Shown here: positions 17,374 to 25,833 of the stretch, in pieces
Layout: each line of letters begins with the position of its first letter
Position numbering within the stretch: position 1 is the stretch's first letter
Origin: Clostridium folliculivorans
GTDB lineage: Bacteria > Bacillota > Clostridia > Clostridiales > Clostridiaceae
DNA: 64,000 nucleotides
Direction: 5' to 3'
Assembly (NCBI RefSeq): GCF_024341905.1
Contig: NZ_BQXY01000011.1
Span: forward strand, 62,001 to 126,000
Notes under the pieces: generated by a model
What the model saw: only the letters and a program-made list of their open reading frames with translations
Told to the model about the DNA's origin: nothing
Database searches by the model: none
Made by a program: the position numbers and the translations under genes

Positions 17374-18519
17374 TTAGTTATATTTGATATTTCTTATAAT
17401 ATTATTGAGTTTGTCTATGGCAATGATTATGTCTTCTAATGTATTAAAATAATTAAAACTTAATCTTAGAAGTCCATTAGGAAAAGCATTTATTAATTTA
17501 TTATAAGAAGAGTTTGAAAATAGTCCCACTCCAGTATAAATTCCGTCTTCTAAAAGTTTTTCATGAACATTAATAGGGTTGAGAGAGTCTAATTTTAATG
17601 ATACTATGCAACTTCTATCGATGTTATTAGGTTTCCCTATAATTTGTAGATTGTCTATATTTAATAACTCATTTATAAGCAAGGAAGTTAATTCATCAGT
17701 CTTAAATTTAATATTGTCTATACCTATATTGAGTAAAAACTTTAATGCAAGATTTAATCCGTAGATACCAATATAGTTTAAGGTTCCAAGTTCAAGCTTT
17801 TCATTAATAGCACCAATACTATTAAGGGGAACTTGATTATTGATGCTACTTACTGAAGACATATTATCAATAAGCTTATCACTACCAATAAAACCACCTA
17901 TACCTTCTGGACCTAGCAAGTACTTATTTCCGCTAAAAATTATTGCATCGGCATGGATTTCTTCATTGTCTATGTTAATAGTTCCAAGACTTTGAGATGC
18001 ATCAACGATGAAAAACAAATTGTACTTAGCACAAATATCACCAATTTGTTTTAAAGGAAGGATTGTCCCAGATACATTAGAAACATGAGATAGAACCACT
18101 GCTTTTGTGTGCCTATTAATTAATCTAGGAATTATGGTGGTGTCTAGTTCTCCTGATTCGGTACAAGGGATTTTTGAAATGTCTAGACCGTTATATATCA
18201 TAGAATTTATGGGTTTCATAATAACATCATTTTCAACAGATGAAACAATAACATGATCATTTTTACTAAGTATACCCTTAAGGATCATATTAATTGCAAG
18301 TGTGGAATTTGAGGTGAATACTACATTGCCATCTTTCTTAAAGTTTACCAATCTACATAAAAGACCTCTTGTTTCTTCTATCATGGATTTTATTTCTTCT
18401 ATATATCCTATAAAGTTTCTATTTGATTCTAGCATTCTAAAATATTTAAAGATATTTTCATATAGATTAGGTATTTTTGGGTAAGAAGCGAAGGCGTTAT
18501 TTAGATAAATCGTTCTCAT
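17374..18519 (-). CDS. Class V aminotransferase fold, desulfurase-like but lacking the catalytic Cys
   Basis: 381 residues of the cysteine desulfurase-like family. PLP contacts are intact: Asp 173 and Gln 176 in FIVDASQSLG and Lys 199 in SGNKYLLGPEGIGG. The active-site loop that in desulfurases reads GLHCAP is GLFSNSS here (residues 332-338), so the persulfide Cys is Ser 335. The closing LRLSFNYFNTLEDI matches the family. It should still handle a PLP chemistry, for example lyase or aminotransferase, but probably not desulfuration by the usual mechanism. Start ATG 18519 follows TTGGAGG. No operon partner. Confidence 0.82.
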   Translation of the reverse strand: MRTIYLNNAFASYPKIPNLYENIFKYFRMLESNRNFIGYIEEIKSMIEETRGLLCRLVNFKKDGNVVFTSNSTLAINMILKGILSKNDHVIVSSVENDVIMKPINSMIYNGLDISKIPCTESGELDTTIIPRLINRHTKAVVLSHVSNVSGTILPLKQIGDICAKYNLFFIVDASQSLGTINIDNEEIHADAIIFSGNKYLLGPEGIGGFIGSDKLIDNMSSVSSINNQVPLNSIGAINEKLELGTLNYIGIYGLNLALKFLLNIGIDNIKFKTDELTSLLINELLNIDNLQIIGKPNNIDRSCIVSLKLDSLNPINVHEKLLEDGIYTGVGLFSNSSYNKLINAFPNGLLRLSFNYFNTLEDIIIAIDKLNNIIRNIKYN

Positions 18520-18867
18520 TTCATACCTCCAAGTTTTATAAAGCTACTTTCATATTAAATATATTATTTAATATGAAGTTTTATGAGATATAGATAGGAT
18601 AGTTTCAAATAAAATTTATTTATCAAGCATTTGATGGAATGTAATAAAAAGTGTACAAACTATTTAGATATAAGTGCTATAATTAAAGATGTTCAGTCTT
18701 GATATTAAAATATAAGTTTTATAATGAATTTGATATTTATATAATGTATGAGTTATATATGTGATGTGGTTTTATAGTTGTTTTTATAGTCAAATAAATT
18801 ATCTTTAAAGAAATAACTTTATATAAATTAGTACCTATTGTTGAGTATATATGGAGGGAGAATAGAA
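18520..18867. other. Gene-free region between divergent genes
   Basis: About 350 AT-rich bases containing the promoters of the class V enzyme (minus) and the 166-residue protein (plus). A short inverted repeat TATTAAATATATTATTTAATA lies near 18552-18572. No RNA gene or small reading frame was recognised. Confidence 0.4.
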
Positions 18868-19368
18868 ATGGAAAAGGTAGAAATGTTAGTAGGTTATGAT
18901 ATGAACCTATTTGCTCAAAGGTTTGAGGAGAATTCTAATAAGGTTTCAGGTTTTATGTACAATTATTTTAAATCTACTTTAGGTGATAAGGTAGCTGGAA
19001 TGAATTTAGAAGAAAACGTTCTTTTTGCATGGTCATACTATTTTGTTCAAATAGCTAACGAGAATTCTGAAGTTGGAGAAAAGATAATGCAGGGAATGCT
19101 CGCTCATTTCGATTACTTAATTAATTCAAAAGATGAAGTTGAGATAAGAGGTGCAGATGGAAATAAAACTGATGAAAACAGGCCTAAGCTTCTCCTTTTG
19201 GATGAAAGTTTTTGCTCAATATGGTTTAAGTCTAGTATATGTTCAATGTTATCATATATATATGGACAGGATAACTTTGAAAAAGCACATAAGTTTTTAG
19301 AAGAAAATTATTATAGTAAAAATGAGAGATATAGAAGTATGATGTTAAGAACTGAAGACGAAGCATAA
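18868..19368 (+). CDS. Conserved-looking hypothetical cytosolic protein
   Basis: 166 residues from ATG 18868, which has a perfect GGAGGGAG site 8 bases upstream; a longer in-frame start exists at 18838 but lies in the ribosome-site region. Not recognised. No signal peptide or membrane helix. It reads as a mixed, mostly helical acidic protein with aromatic-rich stretches (FAWSYYFVQIANE; ESFCSIWFKSSICSMLSYIYG). Three Cys do not form a metal motif. Coding quality and ribosome site argue for a real gene. No function proposed. Confidence 0.7.
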   Translation: MEKVEMLVGYDMNLFAQRFEENSNKVSGFMYNYFKSTLGDKVAGMNLEENVLFAWSYYFVQIANENSEVGEKIMQGMLAHFDYLINSKDEVEIRGADGNKTDENRPKLLLLDESFCSIWFKSSICSMLSYIYGQDNFEKAHKFLEENYYSKNERYRSMMLRTEDEA

Positions 19369-19392
19369 GTTTGTAAAGCATTTAGTGATAAA

Positions 19393-19430
19393 AAAGCTGT
19401 TATACTGAGTTAAGGTGTAGCAGCTTTAAA
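19393..19430 (+). terminator. Weak terminator-like hairpin
   Basis: AAAGCTG (19393-19399) with TTATAC pairs to GTAGCAGCTTT (19417-19427), followed by AAATTT. Probably ends the preceding hypothetical gene. Confidence 0.55.
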
Positions 19431-19968
19431 TTTAGTGTATATGAAATTATAATAAAGCAAAATGTATATAACTAAACTTTATTATAAGAAATAATGAAAG
19501 GCAAGCGTTGTAAATCTAAAGAAAAATATATAGTTTGCAAAATTCATTATATATACTTGAAAAGGTTTATATGCAAAAAAAATAGCTAACAATATCGCTT
19601 TAGCAACTTTTTTGATAATTTATAGAAATATAAAATGTTCATATTATAATAGTTTTAATAATATAAATGTAGAGTTGTGAGTTAAAGATGTACTACTTTA
19701 ATCTGGCGACCATTTTTAAAACTCTTCTGTGTTGTAAGTAAATTTTGAAAGTATAAGCTTTATAATGAAGATGGTTTGATATAGTAGTATATTAAGAGTA
19801 ATAAAATGTAAATTTATATTGAATAAATTAATAGTGCAGTGGTATAATTTAAATTGGTTTGAGACTAAATGTGAAGTTTATGTAGGAAATATAATATAAT
19901 AATAATTTTTAAAAGTGGTAACAATATAAAATGTACGAGAGTATATTGTATATAGATAAAACATTGAA
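19431..19968. other. Gene-free AT-rich region
   Basis: About 540 bases with no credible gene. It contains a degenerate copy of repeat family B (19556-19614). Short TATAAT-like runs near 19890-19900 could promote a transcript toward the hairpin cluster at 19969-20064, but no clear -35 is visible. Confidence 0.45.
19556..19614. repeat. Dispersed repeat family B, copy 1 (degenerate)
   Basis: CTTGAAAAGGTTTATATGCAAAAAAAATAG then TAGCTAA...TTTAGCAACTTTTTT. It shares block order (TTGAAAAGG, ATGCAAAAAAA, hairpin, T-run) with copies at 28391-28478, 41981-42046, 52666-52724 and 56877-56976. Confidence 0.6.
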
Positions 19969-20064
19969 GGATAATAATGTTATCCTGGGACGAATGAGCC
20001 CGTTAAAATTGGGACGAAAGAGCCCGTGAAAAAAGGCGCCTGCAAAGGTGCCTTTTGTTATTTT
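19969..20064 (+). ncRNA. Putative small structured RNA with two identical-type hairpins and terminator
   Basis: Four consecutive hairpins: GGATAA/TTATCC (19969-19985); TGGGACGAATGAGCCCGT (19986-20003); TGGGACGAAAGAGCCCGT (20010-20027), identical but for one loop base at a 24-base period; and AAAAGGCGCC/GGTGCCTTTT (20031-20056) with a T-rich tail. The GC-rich repeat stands out from very AT-rich surroundings. Each repeat folds with GGG/CCC and a possible inner C-G closing a GAAA or GAAT loop. I do not recognise an Rfam family. Orientation is uncertain: the terminator hairpin also works for the convergent ATPase gene on the minus strand. Confidence 0.5.
20029..20064. terminator. Bidirectional intrinsic terminator
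   Basis: AAAAGGCGCC (20031-20040), loop TGCAAA, GGTGCCTTTT (20047-20056) then GTTATTTT. On the minus strand the stem is followed by six T, a good terminator for the P-loop ATPase gene. Confidence 0.85.
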
Positions 20065-20071
20065 AATTATT

Positions 20072-21610
20072 CTATATACCGAAGTTTTTTCTCAAAGCAT
20101 AATGAACTATAAATTTCTCTGAAAAATTAGGATTAGATGAACCTCCATCTCCATAACACCAGGTTATTTTGTACTTAGGTTTTTTGATATTTCTGCTTAT
20201 ATTCTTTGTATTACCTATAACACCGAACTTATATAAAAAGTTTAGACAGTTATCTATGCTGGTTATACTTGGATAATTGGTTATATTCTTAGTATAAAAG
20301 TTTTTTATGGTAGCATAGTCAAAGGTCTGATATTTAAGATCTCTTACTATATTTAGAGATTCTTGTACTACTTTTGGGTTATTATGAATAGATAATTCAT
20401 TTTCTAATTCATTTAAAAACTTGCTTGAATAGGTTGCTCTACAACTAGTAAAAAGCTGAGAACCAAAGTATTTTGCATTGGGATAAGTATTTTTTATAAT
20501 GTTTAAATAATTTATGATATCTCTTGGCCTCCCAAAACTATAATCCATAAGATAATCAGAAGCCTCTTGATGATTTATTTTTTCAGGAAATAATCTTCTG
20601 TAAAGACATTCTTTGCTCATGTTAGAAAAGTCCTTTACAGATACAGAAATTTTAGATAATACCATATCCATTAATGGATTCTCCCAAGGATCCTTATAAT
20701 TATTTTTAGGCCAATTTAGGTTCACCTCTGAGTCAACAATAAGTCTATTAAGATTAGCTGAATATAAATGAAGCATATTTAGTATATCATCTCGAAGTAA
20801 TATGAGTATTCGACTGTTGGAGGAATTAGTATTTACAAGTTTTAAGTTTATGTCATTGCTGACAGCAATTAATGAAAGCAGTAAGTCTATATATGAAAAA
20901 TCATCTTGCATATTTCTCTGAAATTCATCTAAATCATCATATATCAATATTAAGTTATAGTTTGGTAGACATTTGTTTAATAAACAGTCTAGTTTGTTTA
21001 GCAGATTATAATACTTATTTTTCTGAAAGTTTTTTGTTATGTTATAAGCTATTTCGGCAGAAGTGTTTATTTCATTTAAAGCAGTAGGGATTTTAACTAT
21101 CCCACCAAGTTTATTATTACTACTTTTACTATAAGAATTTACCGTAAAAATACTATCTGAATAAAGATTGCAATAAAAGTGTTTCAACCTATTATGGTAA
21201 AATCTTGTTTTTATATTAGGTGGATTTGGCTTTCCACATAATATTAATTTGCATATCTCTAGAAGGATTGTCCATTTCCAGAACACTGAAAGTTCGCTCT
21301 TAGGAAGGACTGTTTCGTTTAGGTCAATTAAACTTTGAAGATTAAAATCATTTATTTTTCTAGTTGTGCATAGGTATCCATTGTTTGCATAATTCTTTTC
21401 GATGTATTTAGCCAGTATTGTTTTTCCAGTGCCTTTGCGTCCTGAAATTATGAATTTGTTTTTATTTGATATTATCTCATCGTAATTGCTATTTATATAA
21501 AATAAGTCCAAAAAATTTTTTTCAGTGGATTCACTTTCACCATTGGCATAACCGATAAATATATCTTTAAGCTTAATATTATCATTAAAAAGATTAATAT
21601 TTTTAGACAA
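20072..21610 (-). CDS. Orphan P-loop ATPase, Sll1717/KAP-like
   Basis: About 512 residues. N-terminal IFIGYANGESESTEKNFLD then Walker A SGRKGTGKT (about residue 57 from the TTG start), Walker B LILIYDDLDEF about 165 residues later, a sensor-like SRILILLRDDIL, and a SFGRPRDIINYLN motif typical of STAND/AAA-related ATPases. A helical and winged-helix-like C-terminus follows. The opening resembles proteins called Sll1717-type P-loop ATPases, sometimes found in defence islands. GTG at 21619 is possible, but GTGGGTGAT best fits TTG 21610. No partner effector gene is adjacent. Biological role unknown. Confidence 0.75.
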   Translation of the reverse strand: MSKNINLFNDNIKLKDIFIGYANGESESTEKNFLDLFYINSNYDEIISNKNKFIISGRKGTGKTILAKYIEKNYANNGYLCTTRKINDFNLQSLIDLNETVLPKSELSVFWKWTILLEICKLILCGKPNPPNIKTRFYHNRLKHFYCNLYSDSIFTVNSYSKSSNNKLGGIVKIPTALNEINTSAEIAYNITKNFQKNKYYNLLNKLDCLLNKCLPNYNLILIYDDLDEFQRNMQDDFSYIDLLLSLIAVSNDINLKLVNTNSSNSRILILLRDDILNMLHLYSANLNRLIVDSEVNLNWPKNNYKDPWENPLMDMVLSKISVSVKDFSNMSKECLYRRLFPEKINHQEASDYLMDYSFGRPRDIINYLNIIKNTYPNAKYFGSQLFTSCRATYSSKFLNELENELSIHNNPKVVQESLNIVRDLKYQTFDYATIKNFYTKNITNYPSITSIDNCLNFLYKFGVIGNTKNISRNIKKPKYKITWCYGDGGSSNPNFSEKFIVHYALRKNFGI

Positions 21611-21619
21611 TAAAATCAC

Positions 21620-21903
21620 CCACTAAGTTTTAATATAAACATTAATAATATTATAATACAATTTCAAAAAAATTCCAATGAATTGTTACTGACAAAATAT
21701 TATGTTGTTACTATACTTTAATATATATATAAAACAAGAAAAACATTCTAAATAAGTACACAAATATTTAATGTAAGCGTATTTATACATATATGAAAAT
21801 ATTACTATAAGAAAAAATGAATAAATTGCTTGACCAACCTGCACTTTGTAAATATAATATTATTATGTTAAGCAAAGAATTATAAATTACTATCAAGAAC
21901 AAT
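21620..21903. other. Divergent promoter region
   Basis: About 280 AT-rich bases between the P-loop ATPase and amino acid importer genes. It must contain both promoters; none stands out. Confidence 0.4.
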
Positions 21904-21944
21904 GGCGTTCTTTGAGGGGTATTCTATACCCTTTGAAGGGCGTC
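21904..21944 (+). promoter_or_regulatory. Leader hairpin with G-U pairs before the amino acid importer
   Basis: Arms 21904-21922 and 21926-21944 surround loop TCT. All 19 positions can pair as plus-strand RNA because every mismatch between the arms is a G-U wobble (core GGGTAT/ATACCC). On the minus strand these would be A-C mismatches, so the structure is selected for plus-strand RNA. It ends 11 bases before the GGAGGGGG ribosome site and may control translation or mRNA stability. Confidence 0.65.
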
Positions 21945-21970
21945 TTTTAAATTATGGAGGGGGAAAAATA

Positions 21971-22735
21971 ATGTTAAAAAAAGCATTAGCACTGATTACC
22001 GCAGTTACTATTTTAGGGGCTACTTTTGTTGGATGTTCAAAGAAAGATGAAGGAACAAGTAAGAAATATGTTATAGCAACAGATGCTACATTTGCACCGT
22101 TCGAGTATGAAAAGGACGGAAAATACATAGGGATAGATATGGAATTACTTGATGCCATATCAAAAAGTGAAAATTTCCAATATGAATTAAAGCCAATGAA
22201 TTTTAAGGGTATAATTCCTGGTATGACTTCAAATCAAATAGATGCTGCAATAGCTGCTATGAGCATAACAGATGAAAGAAAGAAATCTTTAGATTTTTCA
22301 GATCCATATTTTGATGCAGGTATTTCAATAGTGGTTAAGGCTGATAATGATAAGATAAAATCAGCAGATGATTTAAAAGGTAAGATATTTGCTGTTAAAA
22401 AGGGCACAGCTGGTTCTAAGTTTGCAGAGGATAATAAAGATAAGTATGGTGCGACTATAAGATATTTTGATGATTCTCCGTCAATGTTCCAAGAAGTTAT
22501 AAATGGAAATGCAGACGTTACTTTTGAAGATTATCCAGTTATAGCATATAAGATTTCAACTGATTCTACACCTACTTTAAAGGTTGTTGGTGATAGATTA
22601 ACTAAAGATCAATATGGATTTGCAGTAGTTAAGGGAAAGAATAAAGAATTACTTGATAAATTCAATGCGGGATTAAAGAAGCTTAAAGAAAATGGCGAAT
22701 ATGATAAAATACTTGCAAAATATATCAAAAAGTAA
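21971..22735 (+). CDS. Amino acid ABC transporter substrate-binding lipoprotein
   Basis: 254 residues from ATG 21971, with GGAGGGGG just upstream; an open frame reaches back to 21902 through the leader hairpin and is not used. Lipobox ILGATFVGC gives a lipidated Cys about residue 22. The SBP_bac_3 fold shows YVIATDATFAPFEYEKDGKYIGIDMELL, DAAIAAMSITDERKKSLDFS and a closing KLKENGEYDKILAKY. Such proteins bind glutamine, arginine, cystine or related polar amino acids. First gene of a three-gene importer operon. Confidence 0.93.
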   Translation: MLKKALALITAVTILGATFVGCSKKDEGTSKKYVIATDATFAPFEYEKDGKYIGIDMELLDAISKSENFQYELKPMNFKGIIPGMTSNQIDAAIAAMSITDERKKSLDFSDPYFDAGISIVVKADNDKIKSADDLKGKIFAVKKGTAGSKFAEDNKDKYGATIRYFDDSPSMFQEVINGNADVTFEDYPVIAYKISTDSTPTLKVVGDRLTKDQYGFAVVKGKNKELLDKFNAGLKKLKENGEYDKILAKYIKK

Positions 22736-22749
22736 TAGGAGGCTCTAAC

Positions 22750-23394
22750 ATGGATAGTTTTTCTATAATTAAAGATAGCCTTCCAAGTTTATTAAGTGGA
22801 TTAACGGTAACTATTAAGCTTACCGTTATCTCATTATTTTTTGCATCTATACTTGGAATAGTATTTGGTCTTTTAAATATATCTAAAAATAAGGTGCTAA
22901 AGTCAATAGCAGTTATTTATATTGACATAATAAGAGGGACTCCTCTTATCGTACAAGCTTTCTTTATTTACTTTGCTATTCCTAGTGCTTTGGATATAAA
23001 AATTGGAGCTGAATTTGCTGGATGTTTGGCGTTGAGTTTAAATGCCGGAGCTTATATGGCAGAAATATTTAGAGCTGGTATACAGTCACTAGATAAAGGT
23101 CAGATGGAAGCTGCAAGAAGCTTAGGACTTCCATATTCTAAAGCTATGACTAAGGTAATTTTACCTCAAGCTATAAAGAGAATGACACCTGCCATAATAA
23201 ATCAGTTTATAATATCCTTAAAGGATACTTCAATATTATCAGTAATCGGAATAAGAGAACTTACACAAAGTGGTGAAATAATAATTGCATCTAACTTTAA
23301 GTCAACACAAATATGGGGTACAGTAGCGGTAATGTACTTCGTGATTATAACATTGCTTTCAATCGTCTCTAAGAGAATGGAAAGGAACGTGTAA
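22750..23394 (+). CDS. Polar amino acid ABC transporter permease (HisM/GlnP type)
   Basis: 214 residues, about five membrane helices. The [19 protein letters not shown] opening, [17 protein letters not shown] and the EAA loop [20 protein letters not shown] are standard for the family. It starts 14 bases after the binding-protein gene with AGGAGG and probably forms a homodimer, as only one permease is encoded. Confidence 0.94.
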   Translation: MDSFSIIKDSLPSLLSGLTVTIKLTVISLFFASILGIVFGLLNISKNKVLKSIAVIYIDIIRGTPLIVQAFFIYFAIPSALDIKIGAEFAGCLALSLNAGAYMAEIFRAGIQSLDKGQMEAARSLGLPYSKAMTKVILPQAIKRMTPAIINQFIISLKDTSILSVIGIRELTQSGEIIIASNFKSTQIWGTVAVMYFVIITLLSIVSKRMERNV

Positions 23395-23395
23395 A

Positions 23396-24118
23396 ATGAT
23401 AAAGGTTAATGGATTAAAGAAACATTTTGGAAAGTTAGAAGTATTAAAAGGTATTGATTTACATGTAAGTCAAGGTGAGGTGCTTTGTCTTATAGGTCCA
23501 TCTGGATCAGGAAAGAGTACACTGCTTAGATGTTTAAACAGACTAGAAGATATAGATGGCGGAAGTGTATTGATAGATGGTGAAGCTATAAGTGATTTAA
23601 AGATTGATATAAATAAGATAAGAGAAAAGATAGGGATGGTTTTTCAATCATTTAATCTGTTTCCTCACTTAAATGTAATTGATAATATTACATTGGCACC
23701 TGTTGAACTAAAAAAGATGAGTAAAGCAGAGGCTAAAAAGAAAGCTTTAGAGCTTTTGGAAAAGGTAGGGCTTGCTAGCAAAGCAAATGAGTATCCTGAC
23801 AATTTATCTGGAGGACAGAAGCAAAGAGTTGCTATCGCAAGAGCTTTGGCTATGAATCCGGAGATTATGCTTTTTGATGAACCTACATCTGCCCTAGATC
23901 CAGAAATGGTTGGAGAAGTATTGCAGGTTATGAAAGAGCTAGCTAATGAAGGAATGACTATGATAGTAGTAACTCATGAAATGGGGTTTGCTAGAGAAGT
24001 TGCTGATAGGGTTATTTTCATGGATGGCGGATACATCGTTGAACAAGGTGATCCTAAGGATATTTTCTCTAATCCTCAAAATGCTAGAACTAAGGATTTC
24101 TTAAATAAGGTTTTATAG
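23396..24118 (+). CDS. Polar amino acid ABC transporter ATPase (GlnQ type)
   Basis: 240 residues, normal length. Walker [10 protein letters not shown] near residue 36, signature [14 protein letters not shown] near 135, Walker [15 protein letters not shown] near 158 and H-loop VVTHEMGFA near 195. Begins 1 base after the permease stop, so coupled translation is likely. Completes the importer of 21971-24118. Confidence 0.95.
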   Translation: MIKVNGLKKHFGKLEVLKGIDLHVSQGEVLCLIGPSGSGKSTLLRCLNRLEDIDGGSVLIDGEAISDLKIDINKIREKIGMVFQSFNLFPHLNVIDNITLAPVELKKMSKAEAKKKALELLEKVGLASKANEYPDNLSGGQKQRVAIARALAMNPEIMLFDEPTSALDPEMVGEVLQVMKELANEGMTMIVVTHEMGFAREVADRVIFMDGGYIVEQGDPKDIFSNPQNARTKDFLNKVL

Positions 24119-24154
24119 AATAAAGTTAAGATTTATAATCTTTAGGATTTATAT

Positions 24155-24203
24155 TAAAAGTGATTTAATACTGAAGTTAACTTCAGGTTAAATCACTTTT
24201 TGA
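24155..24203. terminator. Intrinsic terminator after the amino acid importer
   Basis: AAAAGTGATTTAA (about 24156-24168) pairs with TTAAATCACTTTT (24188-24200), with an inner CTGAAGTTAACTTCAG palindrome; followed by TGATTT. Confidence 0.85.
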
Positions 24204-24361
24204 TTTATAGGAAAGAGCTCAGGTTTTATACTAACCAAAGCTGGAGGTTTTAAATGCTTTGCTTGTTTTCTCAGTATATAATAACAATAACTATCGGATG
24301 TAAAAATGTTTTTTTTATGTATGTTGAAGAAAGATAGATACGTAAAATAGATGTAAATAAA

Positions 24362-24416
24362 GTTTAGTAAAAAAAAGTAAAAAAGTATTGAAGTTTTACT
24401 AAAAAAGATATACAAT
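24362..24416 (+). promoter_or_regulatory. galK promoter with candidate operator
   Basis: TTGAAG (24388-24393), 17-base spacer, TACAAT (24411-24416): a good sigma-A promoter. The -35 lies between inverted arms GTTTAGTAAAA (from 24362) and TTTTACTAAA (24394-24403), spaced like a repressor operator that would block the promoter. The regulator is not encoded nearby. Confidence 0.6.
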
Positions 24417-24505
24417 TTAAATATGATAACCTTTTCGGTTAGTATGTAGAAAATAAAATTGATGCAAATTTATATATTTTAAAATTATTATGGGAGGAAT
24501 TTATA

Positions 24506-25666
24506 ATGGTAGAAGGTTTGAAACATGACTTTAAGTCTATTCTTGAAACTGAAGGAGATGGAGTTTATTTTGCTCCAGGAAGAGTAAATCTTATTGGTGA
24601 GCATACTGATTACAATGGAGGTAACGTATTTCCTTGTGCGTTAACTTTTGGTACCTATGCTGTTGCAAGGAAAAGAGCAGATAAAAAAGTAAGAATGTAC
24701 TCAAAGAACTTTGATGATCTTGGAATTATAGAGTTTAAATTAGATGAATTAACCTATAAAAAAGAGCATGATTGGGTTAACTATCCAAAGGGGGTTTTAT
24801 GGGCATTTGTCGAAAATGGATATAAGCTAGATAGCGGATTAGATGTGCTTTTTTATGGAAATATTCCTAATGGTGCAGGTTTATCTTCATCGGCATCAAT
24901 TGAGCTTGCTACTGCTGTAATATTAAAAGATTTATTTGCTTTTAATTTAGATATGATAGAAATGGTAAAACTAAGCAAGCAGGCTGAAAACAGCTTTATA
25001 GGAGTAAATTGCGGTATAATGGATCAATTTGCCATAGGAATGGGCAAAGAAGGTTGTGCTATTCTATTGGATACAAATACTCTAAAGTATGATTATGCTA
25101 AGCTAGATATAGATGGTTCATCAATCGTAATTGCAAATACAAATAAAAGAAGAGGATTAGCTGATTCGAAATATAACGAGAGAAGAAGTCAGTGTGAAGA
25201 AGCATTAAAAGACTTACAAGTGGAATTAGATATAAAATCCTTAGGTGAACTTAGGGAAGAAGAATTCGAAAAGTATAAAAACCTAATCAAGGATGAAGTT
25301 AATGTAAGAAGAGCTAAGCATGCAGTTTATGAAAATCAAAGAACCTTAAGAGCTGTTCAGGCTTTAAACAATAAAGATATAGAATTGTTTGGGAAATTGA
25401 TGAATGATTCACATATATCACTAAGGGATGATTATGAAGTTACTGGAATAGAGCTTGATACTCTAGTAGAGCTTGCTTGGGCGCAAAATGGTGTTATTGG
25501 CTCAAGAATGACTGGAGCTGGCTTTGGTGGATGTACAGTAAGTATAGTAAACAATGAAGCTGTAGAAGAATTTATTAAAAATGTAGGCTCTAGTTATAAA
25601 GATAAGATAGGATATGAAGCAACTTTTTATGTAGCTCAAATAGGTGATGGTGCTAGAAAATTATAA
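24506..25666 (+). CDS. galK: Galactokinase
   Basis: 386 residues, normal length. GHMP kinase motifs: substrate segment [23 protein letters not shown] near residue 25, ATP loop [11 protein letters not shown] near 120, and motif 3 MTGAGFGGC near 335. Phosphorylates galactose at C1, first step of the Leloir pathway. ATG 24506 follows GGGAGGAAT. First gene of the galK-galE-galT operon. Confidence 0.97.
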   Translation: MVEGLKHDFKSILETEGDGVYFAPGRVNLIGEHTDYNGGNVFPCALTFGTYAVARKRADKKVRMYSKNFDDLGIIEFKLDELTYKKEHDWVNYPKGVLWAFVENGYKLDSGLDVLFYGNIPNGAGLSSSASIELATAVILKDLFAFNLDMIEMVKLSKQAENSFIGVNCGIMDQFAIGMGKEGCAILLDTNTLKYDYAKLDIDGSSIVIANTNKRRGLADSKYNERRSQCEEALKDLQVELDIKSLGELREEEFEKYKNLIKDEVNVRRAKHAVYENQRTLRAVQALNNKDIELFGKLMNDSHISLRDDYEVTGIELDTLVELAWAQNGVIGSRMTGAGFGGCTVSIVNNEAVEEFIKNVGSSYKDKIGYEATFYVAQIGDGARKL

Positions 25667-25708
25667 AGACAACTGTTAAACTATTATAGAAGTAGTAAAA
25701 ATTTAACT

Positions 25709-25814
25709 ATAGATGTATCGCTTTGAACTGAAATCTATTTTTAAAGTTCTCACGGGTTCTGGTGAGAGAATTTAAAAATAATAAACTTTATTACTAAGTG
25801 GAACATCCATATAA
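25709..25814. repeat. Dispersed palindromic repeat family A, copy 2 (most complete)
   Basis: Left arm ATAGATGTATCGCTTTGAAC...CTATTTTTAAAG, central hairpin TCTCACGGGTTCTGGTGAGA, right arm TTTAAAAATAATAAAC...TTACTAAGTGGAACATCCAT. The left arm is an imperfect reverse complement of the right, so the whole 106 bases fold on themselves. It lies between galK and galE of one operon. Confidence 0.85.
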
Positions 25815-25833
25815 TATGTAGGAGATGATTGTT

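Noticed and set aside
17374-18519. Naming the class V enzyme as a cysteine desulfurase
   Set aside because: The catalytic Cys loop is missing, so the standard name would overstate its function.
19986-20027. Type III toxin-antitoxin RNA repeats
   Set aside because: Tandem repeats before a terminator fit, but no toxin gene follows on the same strand; the next gene is convergent.
19986-20027. CRISPR array
   Set aside because: Only two units with a 6-base gap, each self-palindromic, and no cas genes.
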